DNA from: Microcyclospora pomicola
Taxonomy: Eukaryota > Ascomycota > Dothideomycetes > Capnodiales
Direction of reading: 5' to 3'
Assembly: GCA_002786065.1 (NCBI GenBank)
Contig: NHNY01000004.1
Coordinates: 62,001-126,000 of the forward strand
DNA: 64,000 nucleotides
The stretch's first letter is position 1, and each line of letters begins with the position of its first letter. Below, one piece after another: positions 43,153 to 55,321 of this stretch. Under the pieces are notes generated by a model. It ran no database searches. It was not told where the DNA came from and saw only the letters and a list, made by a program, of their open reading frames with translations. A program made the translations under genes and the position numbers.

Positions 43153-45562
43153 TTACGAGGTACCACTGACAGCAAGCTTCATCAGATGGTCCATGAAGCT
43201 CTGCAGCGAGACGTCGTCGGTGAAGATGGTCTGTGCTGTTTGGCTGACACCGCCGTAGCCGCCGGCGGAGCTGGTGTGGGTGGTCGACGGGTTGAGCTTG
43301 GCAAGCAGGAAACGAGCTTGTGAACCGCCTGCGTCACAGACGATGAATCGAGGAAGGGGGAAGCGGTCTTGGATGAGGTCCTGAAGAGGTTTGTCAGCAA
43401 GAGCTTGGTCAATATGCAATGTCAGGGAGGAAACTTACGCGAGCGTCTTCCTTCGGAGCTTCAAGTAGCTCCTTGAAGTTCTCGTAACCTTCCATTTCTT
43501 GGTAGCCAGCCTTCCGCCATTCAGCCATGGTCTCGCCGTGGAAGATAAGGATGTGGAAGAATGTGTCTAGCAAGAGAATGGTCTGCGGCTGAATCGAGGT
43601 AGAGTCTAATAGCACTGGCACAGCACCATCTTGGTCGAAAGTATATGAATCCAAGGTAGGCTGGATCATGACGAGCGAGTCCGAGACATCCTCGTGGTTC
43701 AGGACGTGACGGTAGAAAGCAGTCTCGTCAGGCGAGTTGTTGAAGACCTGCATGAATTGCGATCTTCGTAAGTGGAACATGAATTGTGGGTAAAGCGTGA
43801 AGTTCTTCTCTAGTCGGAAGGATGACGGATCATCCTTGCGGTATTCTGCGAAGCGTGAGCAGAGGCGAATGAGCATGCGATCCACCCATCGAAGGACATC
43901 GGGACCATCATCAACCTCTGCCTTGAAGACGGCAATGCGCGCCATGAGTACAGCAGCTGCCTCCTGATCGAAAGATTGTGCAATAGCTGGATCGCCGGAC
44001 GGCCCACTCATGTTGCGGCCGACTGTGGTGACACGAAGGTGGAATTGACCAGCAGAGTGCTGGTAGTAAGTCAAGAATTGAATTAGACCTTTCTGTGGTC
44101 CTTGCTGCATCGCGTTCGCCGCGGGACCTCCTTGACCTGCGATCTCGAAGTAGATACCGTATGACGCCTTCGGATCGATCGAGCACATCTTCCAGCTGCA
44201 GGTGTTGCCAATACCACATTCGGTCTCACCAACGTTCGATGACTTCTTGTTCAAGCTTACTGCATGTCCGATCAAACCAGTAACCTTCAATTCCTTGGTC
44301 GTCAAAACCTCAAGAGAAGCGTTGAAGCCCATGAACAAGTTTCCATTGGCATCCGTGTCGAAGATTTTGTTGAATGATTGCTTGTACATTGATGATGTGA
44401 AAGAATCAGTGAGAATCATGTGACCGCCTGTGCTGTTTGGAAGACCTTTCATCTCGAGCAGACCAACTTGGTCCAGACATCCAGCGAAGATATCAATGAC
44501 ATGGCCGTTGTGTGCTGTTCGCTTAGCAAGCTGATCATAGAACTTTAGTGCTTTCTTGAAGTGCTTGATGTTGTCACGATCGATATCGTGATGCGATCGG
44601 ATCTGTTCCTTGAGCTCCGGGCCAACCACCATTCCAGGTCCTTCAGTCGCCGGTCCTCCAGTGAACAGCATGATGCGTGCTCCAGAGTTTTGGAAGCTCG
44701 TCTCAAGAAGGCCAACGGCGACGGACAGTGCGACACCTGTGCATCGGACAGCACGCTTGTCGTTGGTGGTCGGCCATGGATCCTCCTGCAAGCTCTCCAA
44801 CACATTCGTGAGCTGGAACTCACATTGTTGAACCGGCAAAACGAAGCGAGCCTGCGCTCCTCCCATTGGCGGTGCCGCAGGCCTACCTGGCTGAGGCTGC
44901 ATTGGTGGCATGCCAGGCCTTGCACCAGCCGCCGTTGCTAGCCCTAACATCTCCTGTACCTGCTTCGCATTGTAGTCCTTGTTGCCACGGAAGACGTATG
45001 ACTTTGCGCACTCCGTGTAGCCCAGCTCGTGGACTTGAGCCATAGTGCCATAAGTCACAAGTCCCACCAGCGCATGTGGGGGCAATAGTGACAGTGAGGT
45101 AATGATGCTGTCCTTCAGAGCTTTGAGCGAATCTTCTTCCTGGCAGGTATCAACCACGAATAGGAAGATCGGAGGCGTGGGTGCTGGTCTGGAGAGCCGG
45201 TACTCAATCGTGGTGCTACTGGGATGCAGCTCTGGGGGTATCTGGTTCTCGGAGATATCCTTGTAGTGGGGTGGTAGATTGTTGCGTTGCAGGCAGAAAG
45301 GGCAGATCCATATGCGTGCCCTCATGTCTACCTGGCAGAAAGGATTAAGCACTGCCCGGCAGGGTGCTTTGCAAGTGACTGGCTCATATGACAACTCTGG
45401 AGTTCCATCCACCTTCTCTTTGAGAGGGGTGTATAATGCGCCAATCGGAACCACCAATCGACTCGCCTCCATACGAGAAGATGGGAAGGTGTTCCATGAT
45501 AGACGAATACCGTCACGCTCCTCAATGTCGGACCATTGCTCTTTCAACGTATCGTAGTCCAT
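43153..45562 (-). CDS. sec23: COPII coat GTPase-activating subunit Sec23
   Basis: Inner-coat COPII protein. It binds Sar1-GTP, acts as its GAP and pairs with Sec24 to bud vesicles from the ER. Two exons: 45562-43439 and 43380-43153, intron 58 nt (GTAAGT, CTTCAG); 783 aa. I start at ATG 45562 ([20 protein letters not shown]), the standard Sec23 N-terminus; an in-frame ATG 32 codons upstream is unlikely. Domains: N-terminal beta part, zinc finger at about 60-85 ([23 protein letters not shown]), trunk (vWA-like) from about 125 ([20 protein letters not shown]), helical domain about 510-630, and gelsolin domain at the C-terminus. The last part is completed by exon 2 ([20 protein letters not shown]). 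A Pro/Gly-rich insert near 210-230 sits in a loop of the trunk. Length is as in other fungi. Confidence 0.97.
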
Positions 45563-46431
45563 GCTGGCGGTATTCCGGATTTCGAAACGTTCGAGGCAGA
45601 GAGGTCGAGTGGGGCGAGGCGGGTTCAGGGCAGACCGCAATCTCAAGCCTTCAAACAAAGGTTCGTACTCCGGTCTGTCAGCCTGGCGGTCTCGGTGCAG
45701 CTGAGCAGAACGTAATCAATTGATCCCTCGGGAAGCAAGCGTATATCGTCCTACCTCACAGCTGTCCTCGACCACCAACTTTCCGCATTGAGCAGTAAGC
45801 GGTGTGTTAGCGGATGATCCCGTCATCCGGCAGAATCGAAGGACATCACCAAATTCTCGACCTCTGTGTCTCTTCTTCTTCTAACCACATGCCAGCGTTG
45901 ATGTGCCTTCGGGTATATTGACTTGCTTCGCCTTCGCGGCCAGCTTGTCTCGGCGCTGCGCATCAGATAGACATACCCGTTGCTGGGCGCCTGGTCTTGA
46001 GTGCATTCGTTTTGGATGTCAGGAGAGCTTAGGAATCAGTTGAGGTTACATCTTGTCAAAATGAATTGCACTGTGTTTTGTGGTACCAAGACGGGTGAAT
46101 CTGTCAAGGTGCGGCTAGGCGAATGAACCAGTATCTCAGAATGTTATTTGATGAATCGTATTTACACATGATGTCCAAATCTTGCTCACAGCGGTATAAT
46201 AAGGTCGATACCTCATTGGCCCATGCCTATACGACTTCGATGCGACATCTTGTATGGTCCGGTTGCTTACTTCTACATGGAAGTGCTGCTTGCGATGAAC
46301 ACGGCGGTCAGACACTAGACAGATCTTAATACCATTTCTCAGATAGCTCCGACGACAAAGGTGCTCGATCGAAATAAATCATTCTAGGTATCGTCATATA
46401 CGGATCTGTTGCGGTAGGAAGCCATTACACA
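45563..46431. other. Intergenic, sec23 promoter / mannosidase 3' flank
   Basis: About 0.87 kb between two minus-strand genes. No gene or distinctive site recognised. Confidence 0.5.
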
Positions 46432-48966
46432 CTACCACCCAGCGAATGAATACTCGTCATGACCACTTCGCGTAGAGGAGCTTGGAGGCAGGTCTGCTTG
46501 CTTCGTGCCCCAACAGCTCTCATTTGCACCCAAGGTCAATTCAAGGACGCCTCCGTCCAAGAAAAAGTTGTGGTCGATCCAATTCTTGGTATACGGTTTC
46601 CCATTTAACGTCGCATTCTGGATGTAGATATTTCGGTATGAGGCGTCAAAGTTGATGTTACGGATCGTAGCCTTCTTCCCAGTGATCTTGTTGGTGATTG
46701 AGACGGCTTCGAAGAACGGAGGCGTGATGAGATAGACATCCTGGCCTGGATTTGGGAAGAGGCCAAGCATTGTCAGAGCAGCAAACGATCCCATCGCTCC
46801 AGAATCGTCGTTTCCCGGGATGCCCACAAGCGTCGTGTTGAATTGACTCGGAATGTAGAAGTGGGCTCTTTCGGCACTCTTTCCCGGCCGTCCCGCATAG
46901 TGATACAGGAAGACGTTCAAGAAAGCCTGCTCGTCACCGATGTAGAGCAAGCCACTTTCATGAAAATAATCAAGTCGCTTCACGAACAATTCAGGCCCGC
47001 CCAGCGTATTGATCAAAGATGCCATATCCTGTGGCACGAAAAAGGTGTAGAGCCACGCGGATCCCTCGTAAGTTTCATGTCCATCCGGATTGAGATAGCA
47101 CGAGGTGAAATTCAGAAGAGGAGAACAGAAGATTGGATCTTGGTAGCCCCATGTTCCGTTCAGGAATTTCGGCTGAAGAAAGCCCGTGAAACCAGTGTCG
47201 GTTCCGTTGATAAACGATGTTTGAGCTGAGTTATACATGTTGCTGCAGCTACAGTCAGCTGGGGAAAGCACATACAATTGAGGGCATGCAGAGATACTCA
47301 CCGCCAGTATTTCGAACGTCCGGAGTACTTCTCATAGTCTCGAATTGATCCCATGCTGCGGGCCATCTCGCCGATACAAAAGTCGTTGTAGGCATACTCC
47401 ACAGTACGACTGATACTTCGTGTAAAAGGCCCAACGCCGTATGGGTCGAAATCATCCGTTGGTATGTAGTGTAAGTTCTTCCAGCTCATCAGCCCTCCTC
47501 TTCCTTCCACGGCCCAGTTCTTGGGCTCGCTTTCTGCGTCTGTGCGTACTGCTTGATATGCAGTCTCCCAATCTACTGTCTTCGCGATGTTCTTTATCTT
47601 GAGATATGAGTCGGTTATGACAATGTCGGCGTTCGATCCTCCTTGAGTAAATCCTTTGCATAAACTCATACGGCAATCTGGTAACCATCCTTCGTGACGG
47701 TATATGTCGATCAGACTTTCGACCATGCGAATCTGAGACACAGGATCAAGGATTGTGATGAAAGAATGAATGCTTCTAAACGAGTCCCAGATGCAGTAGT
47801 AGGAGTCGTAGTAGGGCTCACTGCTGTCCCAGAGCGGATTTTCTCCAGTATAATCCTGTGGCGAGAGAGATGCGCGGTACGCGCCACTCCAGAATACTGT
47901 CTGGAAGCTCGAGTTCACACCGTCCCCTGGAGTGACCTCGATCACACCGAGACTGTCAGTCCATGCATTTTTGGCTGCGGTGTGCACGCCATCAAAATCA
48001 AAATTCGGGATCTCTTTCTCCGCGTTCGAACATGCTTTCTCCACGCTGATGAAGCTCATGCCCACCCGCGCAAGGATCTGGCCATCATTCGATGGGGCGT
48101 GGAACCGCGTCCAAGCACCAGCAGACAGGATCTCCGGGCTGTTGTTGACGCCGTCTTGGACCACGCTCAAATTCTTTGGCTGGGTACCAGCACGATCATT
48201 CATGAAAACGCCAGTATCGCGAATCTTTGCTCCTGAGAAGTCTGCGCAAAAGTGCAGAGCGTAGTTTCCGATTCCGAAGCTAGGACTAAAGACACCAGAT
48301 CCAGTGATTCGACCTGTATCGCTGTCGACAGAGATGGACCCATTGATACGCGAATTTGGTAAATCTGTCAGATCAGCTAGGATGAGAGGGCTCAAAGTGG
48401 CATTATTTTCTACTGGGGTCTTCGGAAAAGTGAATCGATAAAGTGCCGTGTGGTTCGTCACAGTCATCTCAGCTTTGACATTCGAGGCGAGAGTCACCGC
48501 AAAATACCCCGGATGTGCTTCGACGCTTTCATTGATTCGTGCCACTGCTCGTATGGTCTTCGGAAAGACACATTGGTTCACGTCGTCATCTGGACAACCT
48601 GCCTGTGGAAATATTGGGAAATTGCCCATACTCGCACCCTTCAGGATACAGATCAGCAATTGCTCGTGGAGAAATCCTCTTTGGCATGAAATATACCCCT
48701 CCAGTACCAGAATCATGCATGTGACTGAAGCCAGTGATTGTACTTCCGTCGCTGGCGAAGCCTCCTTGATTCTCGCCAGTAACATCTGCTACGGCCTTTG
48801 CCATTGAGAAAGGCAGACTTGCTCCGGCAAAAACATGACCGCCATTGACAGTTCCTATCAGAGGATCCACGAATGAAAGTATATCACTGCCGCTCTGGCA
48901 AGCTGCGTGTCGAGAGTAGGCCAAGAGAGCTACTGCAAGGATATGGGGTGTTGGAGACAGCACCAT
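46432..48966 (-). CDS. Secreted GH92 alpha-1,2-mannosidase
   Basis: Glycoside hydrolase family 92, exo-acting calcium-dependent alpha-mannosidase, 805 aa. Three exons: 48966-48697, 48638-47302 and 47242-46432; introns of 58 nt (GTATAT) and 59 nt (GTGAGT). The first join restores the family motif GFSHMHDSGTGG followed by GASMGNFP. The second gives SKYWRNMYNSAQTS. The N-terminus is a signal peptide (MVLSPTPHILAVALLAYSRH). The N-terminal beta-sandwich follows (about 30-270, opening with VDPLIGTVNGGHVFAGASLP). The (alpha/alpha)6 catalytic domain (about 290-800) includes SSEPYYDSYYCIWDSFRSIH and GIPGNDDSGAMGSFAALTML, with acidic residues typical of GH92 active sites. Many N-x-S/T sites fit an extracellular glycoprotein. 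Likely role: trimming mannose from fungal or host glycoproteins. Divergent from the TatD gene, 618 bp between starts. Confidence 0.94.
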
Positions 48967-49584
48967 TGTGAACTCCTACATGGATTATAGAGACTGGCGT
49001 GGTGAAGCAGAAAGGGAAGACTTGAAGCATGCATCGACCAATGCCAGTATGGCGTACAATAAGGTACTCTGTTAGCTCCCCGCACGACCGTGCATCATAG
49101 CGGTTAAACGAGATACTCAGTCATTGTAGACTAGTATTTTTGCCCAGCTGCAAATGTCTCTGCGTGAATGAGGACAGCTCTTGATGTAACCTCGTTGAGG
49201 GGAAAGACTTCAAGAGCCGATGAACCCGATCTGTGGAAGCCCATGCATCTGATAACCCAAGTCGGGGCATCTTGCGATGGAAATCAGCGCAGGTACCCGC
49301 ACAGAAGCCCGCCAGATACTTCATGGCCAGATCATATCTGTAGTGTTCGAACGTATGATGGAAGGCTCCATCCTGATCAGTTCGCCTGCGGCCCCAGCAG
49401 GAAAAGGTCCGTGCATGTGGCTGATGTCACAGTAAGGTACGAGGGTGTAAGGACTTCATGTCCAGTCATCGAGGCGAATGAGTAATTTGGCATCCATATG
49501 TATCGCTGCTTTTCGCGGACGACGAGACCATACAAGGCTCCATTTCCGGCGAAATCGTCCATTCTATCACACAAATTTGTCAGG
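48967..49584. promoter_or_regulatory. Divergent promoter region, GH92 / TatD
   Basis: 618 bp separating two start codons pointing apart; it must contain both promoters. An in-frame upstream ATG for the TatD gene lies at 49498. No specific factor site can be supported. Confidence 0.4.
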
Positions 49585-50698
49585 ATGACCTCCACCGTAA
49601 CTGGAGATCTGCCAACAGACGTGCAAGATCAGTCATCATCGAAGACCTTACGATATGCAGATGTCAGTCTGTTCAACATCTACTGGAGAGTAAAGCACTG
49701 ACGGAGTTGCTAGGTAGATCGGTATCAACTTATCGGATCCCATTTTCCGAGGCATTTACCATGGCAAAGAGGCACATACTAATGACCTCGATCGCATCAT
49801 CTCCCGAGCTCAAGCTGCCGGTGTTCAGAAAATGATGGTGACCGGCTCCGATCTGAATGAAAGTAAGAACGCCGTTCGATTGGCGGAGGAGTATCCTGGC
49901 CTTTGCTATGCCACGGTCGGTGTACATCCGTGTTCGGCGAAGTCGTTCGAGAAGTATCCTGATGGGCCAGATGCGCTACTGGCTGCGCTGAAGAAGCTTG
50001 CCCTTGAATCGAAGCAAGCAGGCACCGCAACAGCCTTCGGTGAAATTGGCTTAGATTATGATCGTCTCCATTATTGTGACAAGGAAACTCAGATCATCTA
50101 CTTCGAGAAACAGCTAGACCTGGCCATCGAGCTACAGATGCCGCTGTTCCTACATTCTCGCGCTGCTGCCGAGGACTTTGAGAGAATACTCAAAGCTCGG
50201 TTGGACCGGCTCCCGAAGCGAGGGCTGGTGCACAGTTTCACCGGCAGTCTGGAAGAGATGAAGTCTCTGGTAGCTCTTGGGTTTGACATTGGCGTCAACG
50301 GCTGTTCGCTGAAGACGGAGGAGAACCTTGCAGTGGTAGCAGAAATTCCACTTGAAAGATTACAAATTGAGACCGACGGCCCTTGGTGCGAAATGCGTCC
50401 AAGTCACGCGAGTGCGAAGTTCTTCAAGGCTACAGATGCGCCAGAGCTACCAAAGGCAGTAAAGAAGGAGAAGTGGACTGCCGAGGCCATGGTCAAGGGT
50501 AGAAACGAGCCTTGTGTAATCACAAGGGTGGCCTGGGTGGTGGCTGGCGTGAAAGGGACCACGGTAGAGGAGATATGTGAACAGTACGTTAATCAATTTC
50601 TGACGTTGATTGATTATACAGTAGCAGCATTGCTGACCGGCTATAGTGCATGGCATAACTCCATACGCATGTTCACGCTCGGTGAAGCGCCCATGTAA
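49585..50698 (+). CDS. TatD-family metal-dependent deoxyribonuclease
   Basis: TatD-type nuclease with a TIM-barrel metallo-hydrolase fold, linked in yeast and animals to DNA fragmentation and repair. 331 aa. Three exons: 49585-49662, 49718-50583 and 50647-50698. Introns of 55 nt (GTCAGT, GGTAG) and 63 nt (GTACGT, CTATAG). The first join gives RYADIGINLSDPIFRGIYHG, the standard eukaryotic TatD start. The last gives VEEICEHAWHNSIRMF, as expected at the C-terminus. Metal ligands are visible: VGVHPC, GEIGLDYDR (Glu), LFLHSRAA, VHSFTG and ETDGPW (Asp). Eukaryotic TatDN1 forms also lack the N-terminal HxH pair. An in-frame ATG at 49498 would add 29 residues with a presequence-like look, but 49585 fits family length better. 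The second intron has no stop in frame and could be retained. Confidence 0.92.
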
Positions 50699-50888
50699 CC
50701 TGCGTCACTTTTGGTAACAAAGATGTCTTGCGGCACCTTGAATCACCTGCACTGAGCCCTTGTTTTGCCAACCCAGTGATCTTGAGTGAAGTGAAACATA
50801 GTCGCCATCAACCACCCTGCAGATCCTTGCGCTTGATCGCGTCTTCGCCAGTCAGCAGAAGCACTAGATGCTTGGAGGTTCGAATGCC

Positions 50889-52051
50889 TCAATCGATCTC
50901 AATAACCTCCCTCTCCGTGGACTGTGTTGCTTTTGGCGTGGTCGACTCACGGACTTGACCGTCGTCATCAATTTCCAATTGCGTAGAGTCACCACTTGGT
51001 CGAGCGATCTTGCGCGGTCGGGGGTTGTCGTCGAGACGCTCACGCTTGACTTTCACCCTGGCGTCATCCGCAGCCTGTGAATTGTTAGCTCTGATCGACT
51101 GCCAGGTTGCAGCGTACCTACTCGCATCGCTTTGAGCAGCTGCTGCATCTCGACCAGGTCTTTCGCCGATAGTGTGGCGGGATCACGCTCCTCTAGCGGT
51201 GGAGGAGTCGGTGTACGTGGTACGATCAGCATTGATTTGAGTGCAGCTGCGTTACATTAGCGGGACCATCCATGCCCACAGGATCTCTGATCTTACCCAA
51301 CGACCGATAGCGGAAGATAAACGTTCCTGCTGGACGTCCGGTAGGGTCGACGTAGGAAGTATTGCAAGTCCGTCGCTCTTCCCTGACGTCTTTGAATCAT
51401 GCTAAGAGCTGCATCAGCCATACTTAAGTCTTCCATGCTAGCATAGTATGTTACGCACTCAAATTTGATGCGGTGACTAATACTTTGGCCCTTGATCGCT
51501 TTCTCGGACGCAGAATTTGATCCGTTTACCCTCGCTCCATCGTGTAGACGTGTGCATCTACTTGACTTGCCTATCCTCTGGTGGTGAACCTCGACAACAA
51601 TGGATCCGAGGTCTGTGTGTCGCAGAGCCTCGCCCACCAGACAGCGGCCGTCGCTCACTGTATCTTGTCAGGACGTCACAACGCAAGAGTATATCCCAGA
51701 CTTACCAATTTCGACCTCGCTAAAGCGAAACAGCCTGATCTTTGAACCAGGGATATCGATACCTCGTCGTATGTCTTCATAATCAGCAAAAGCAGTATGT
51801 ATCTTGCCGATAATGAGGCCATCAAACCCAGCTCCATCCACGAATAGTTCAAAAACCAAAGAATTGCCTTTATACTCGGTCTTCTTCTTGACGAAGTGAC
51901 GAATCCCACAGATTTTGTTCGTCTCTGCTTCGATGTACACAGTCTTGGTGCCTGGCTCACAGACTTCGTTTGCATCGATGTACTCCTTGAGAGCAACACC
52001 ATCGACCATGATGCTAACTTCGACTCCAGGGAGGTCCGCCAGGATGGCCAT
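50889..52051 (-). CDS. DUF7918 family protein, copy A
   Basis: A fungal DUF7918 family protein of unknown function, 313 aa in my model. Five exons: 52051-51706, 51657-51459, 51382-51297, 51246-51122 and 51074-50889; introns 48, 76, 50 and 47 nt. The N-terminus MAILADLPGVEVSIMVDGVA opens the conserved beta-rich domain (about 1-210). This domain includes LGSIVVEVHHQRIGKSS, SISHRIKF and the hallmark block YVDPTGRPAGTFIFRYRSLG. After IVPRTPTPPPLEERDPATLS comes a helical segment (LSAKDLVEMQQLLKAM). The charged tail contains KRERLDD, RPRKIARP and a final VIEID resembling a SUMO-interacting motif. No membrane segment or signal peptide, so it is probably intracellular. Its neighbour at 52638-53715 is a paralogue with exon 1 of exactly the same length (346 nt). 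Intron 2 (GTGCGT donor) is the least certain join. Converges with the TatD gene, 190 bp apart. Confidence 0.8.
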
Positions 52052-52637
52052 GCTGTACGAGAGTTCTGGCGAGACTGAACTTCCTGCTTCTGGCCGTGAA
52101 GTAAGAGTTGGTGTGTGGTGAAGGAAGGTGAAACATATGTTGCGATGTGAATGGCACGATGGACCATATGCAAAGTGAAGACTAAGTGAAAGTGAGATTC
52201 TAAAGGTAATCTGTTTGTGGAGGTGAACTTAGTATCTCGATGGAGTCTAAGAGAAGCTTGATACTCAATATTCACGACCACGTGAAGATGAACTACCCAA
52301 AGGTAGTCGAAGACTGATCAACCACGTAGAGAAAGTGCGATGAAGGAATAGAGCAGCGGCCTTTGCCTACATGATGTACGGCAGAGAAGTGGCGTAACCT
52401 GTGATTGGTAAGATTAACATTACCTGGTGCCGCCGAGAAGAATGTATCACTCATATAGGTTCACCTGATCCACAAATGTCATCACAGTGTCTTGTGACAA
52501 AGCATAGTCAAATCTCGCGCCTTCTTAAAAGCGCTGCAGAGTGTTGGGTAGACACAGTTCCATGATCTCCGGCCTTTAGCTAGACCGCTGAATACGAGTG
52601 CTGTTTCCGTTTCGGGCTCATCGTGGACAACCTCCAA
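52052..52637. other. Intergenic between the DUF7918 copies
   Basis: About 0.6 kb separating two tandem minus-strand paralogues; it holds the promoter of copy A and 3' flank of copy B. A CACGTG core near 52278 is visible. No gene seen. Confidence 0.5.
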
Positions 52638-53715
52638 TCAGACGCACGATTGCAAGGGCCTGACACCCCAGTCTATGAGGTAAGCATAGTCCTCCGGATC
52701 GCTGGTTGCAATTTCCATCCTCTCGGAGTCCTGATATGTGTTAGAACGATCTCCAAGGTCACATGAAGAAATGCTCCACCAACATATATGATCTTGAAGA
52801 GCTGCAGAGCTTTGATCTCTCCAATCGAGAGTGAAGCGGCATCACGGTATTCGATAGCATCTGTTGGGCACGGCGCAAAACGGGTCGGAACAATATTCAT
52901 TGACTTGAGTGTGGCTGTGGAGTTTTAGAGTGCTTCCGATATCAAGACGCAAATCGGTATGCTTACCAAGCGAGCGATACTTGAAGTTGAACGTCGCATG
53001 AGGGGTGCGGGACCGATCGACATAGAAGAACTCTTGCGCACGAACTACATTCTCATAGTTCTGTGTCTTGCCCAATCTATAGACAGTCAGAGACATCAAA
53101 GACCAGTCGTATGTGGTAAGGACTTGCTCAATGTTGTGACTTATACCAACGCCGGCCAGATCCTCTTCAGAGACGAAGCCAAGAAGCACGGACGATTGCC
53201 AGATCTCATCACTCGGGAAAGACACTACACGCCCAAGCTGAACGTGGTGTATTGTCACCGAGATCATCCCAAGTTCTGGCGGTGAAATAGCCTCGGTTTG
53301 CTTCTCAATGGCGACTGCGCAATGTCAGACTATGTCGTTCGAAACTTTGATATCATCAGCACGGCTTACCGAGTCTCTCTGGCGAGAATTGAAAGCCCTG
53401 ACCTTGGAAGCCGGTCACCATGCAGTCATCAATGACCACGCTGTAACCCTGGACCATTCTACTTCTTTCGACAAAGTCCAGTGCCAACATCTGAGCGCCG
53501 TCGAAGGAGACCATTACTAACAAAGCGTTGCCTCGAAAGTGTGTAGTTTTCTTGATTTTCAGACGAAAGCCAAACCGCATGTTCGACATGGCCTGGATAT
53601 AAACTGTTTTCGTACGAGGTGTTTGGACAAGGTCGTGGTGAGGGTACTCCCGCAAGTTGATGGTATCGATGGTGACTGTGACCTCCACGTCGGGGTCATT
53701 GCGTAGAATAGCCAT
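52638..53715 (-). CDS. DUF7918 family protein, copy B (diverged)
   Basis: Diverged paralogue of copy A, function unknown. Proposed exons: 53715-53370 (346 nt, same length and phase as copy A), 53314-52967 with a probable 57 nt in-frame intron inside (GTCCTT to GGCAAG, at the position of copy A's intron 2), 52914-52784 and 52730-52638. The model gives 286 aa with that intron removed, 305 aa if kept. Matching blocks: MAILRNDPDVEVTVTIDTIN, LGMISVTIHHVQLGRVVSF (copy A LGSIVVEVHHQRIG), GISHNIEQ, FFYVDRSRTPHATFNFKYRS and LKSMNIVP. The 3' end is uncertain: without the last intron (GTTGGT donor, TCTAACAC branch) the frame would stop at 52673. Unlike copy A, it lacks the proline-rich LEERDP region and the basic tail, so it may be under relaxed constraint. 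Confidence 0.68.
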
Positions 53716-55321
53716 ATTAGAGGTGCAATGGGACTGCTAGATCGCAGGTGAAGCAAGCGAAAAGAGCGGGCGTTACCAGTAGATATACGAGAATGCGGCC
53801 AGAGGATGAATTGTTGAAAGTGGCGACAGAACATTTCCAGGTACGACGTTCTCAAAGCTCATGCCAGCAATCACAAGTCATCAAAAACGTGTAGCACCTC
53901 AAGCACCACATTATTTGACATTGATTGCCATCCTGGAGCGCATGCGGTGCTTCGCGCATAGCACCAAGAGTCCCCAATGATTTAGCTCTCTCCCGTGAGA
54001 ATATACAACGTCACTGGCATTTCTCCCTGGTAGATAGCGCTTCCACATCCTTTGCATACTTCGAGCAGTTAAAGATCCCCCTCCGTTCGTAGCGGTCTTT
54101 GGCCTTATTTGATTCTTGTACTGTGTCTCCATAGAATTGCTGGTAGTTCAACGTGCGCGAGGGGCACGAGGTGGTCGCGACTTCTGGGTATCGCCGTCAT
54201 AGCAGCAATCACGTTCGACTTGCGGTGACCCGTCAAACGTCCGCATGTTCCATCCTCCCGATCGGGTGGTAAAGCTGGTGCCCCAAGATTTGCTTGTGCG
54301 AAATCAGCAAGGGTTAGTGATGGTCAGATCTTTGGCGATCAACATTGCTGCTTTCCGGACTTCAACCTAGGAATGCCCCTGTACACTCCGTACGTAGATG
54401 AAACATGGCTCCCCGGGCAGACCTTCACTTGAGATTCAGCTGCTGAGCATCATGGCATCGTGTTCCACTGCATAGAAGACAGTACTAGTGGGGATCCAAT
54501 TCCTGATGATGCGGCTGCTTAGTACTGACATCGATCTGCTTCCAGCGCCATATGTTGCTGTTACGCGACGTCAATGAAAAGGCGCGTGTCAAATTACATG
54601 CGAGTAGGGCCATGTGGGAATGACCGTAGTCACGTTCCCATGACCACGATACGGTCAGCTTGAAAGTGTCTACAAAGCTCAGGACACTTACATGTCCTGT
54701 GGAGTCGCAGCATCGGCATGTTCGCATATCACCAAAAGTTTGCTACGGCAAAGTGGACTTGTTAAAAGCCTGCTTGAGCTTTGTGAGGTTCAAAATTAGT
54801 TCATGAATACAGAGTCAATTGCTTGTCGCTCGTGACCATGCTGTACCACCAGCCAGGTAGAAGGCTTTTGCAATCGAGCTTGAGCCAGGAACATTAGCAG
54901 GAATCGTTGTTGCCAACGTCACAAATTTGCAGACGTGTGTCTTTTTGACACGCTCTCGTATGACGAAAGGTAGGTATGCAGTGTTTCTGTGATACTACTG
55001 CTGCCACCATTTGACATGCCGTTCAACTCCTGACGGTTGGCTCGCGCCGCGCAACTCTCTGGCGCTTCCGTGTGTCGGTGATGAGCGATGAAGCATCAGC
55101 TTACGTGCGGCCAACGTGAGGACATGACCAATGTCCCTTTGGCTCGGTAATCATTCCGATCGGCCATCCCATCGTTATGTTGTCTATTTTGTAAGCACGG
55201 ATCGAGAATGAAGTCACTTTAGAGTCGAATTCGGCTGCCGTAGCTCGAGCTCCATTGGCCCCACCACGATCTCATGAGACTGGAAGCCACCACATATATG
55301 TAACGAAGAAGCTGCCTTTCA
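53716..55321. other. Intergenic, 1.6 kb, divergent promoters
   Basis: Lies between DUF7918 copy B (-) and the YCII-domain gene (+). No coding gene, RNA gene or repeat recognised. Short frames such as 54485-54727 have no family features. Confidence 0.5.

Noticed and set aside
50870-50885. GGTTCGAATGCC, resembling a tRNA B box
   Set aside because: No A box at the right distance and no cloverleaf can be drawn. It lies at the 3' end of DUF7918 copy A.
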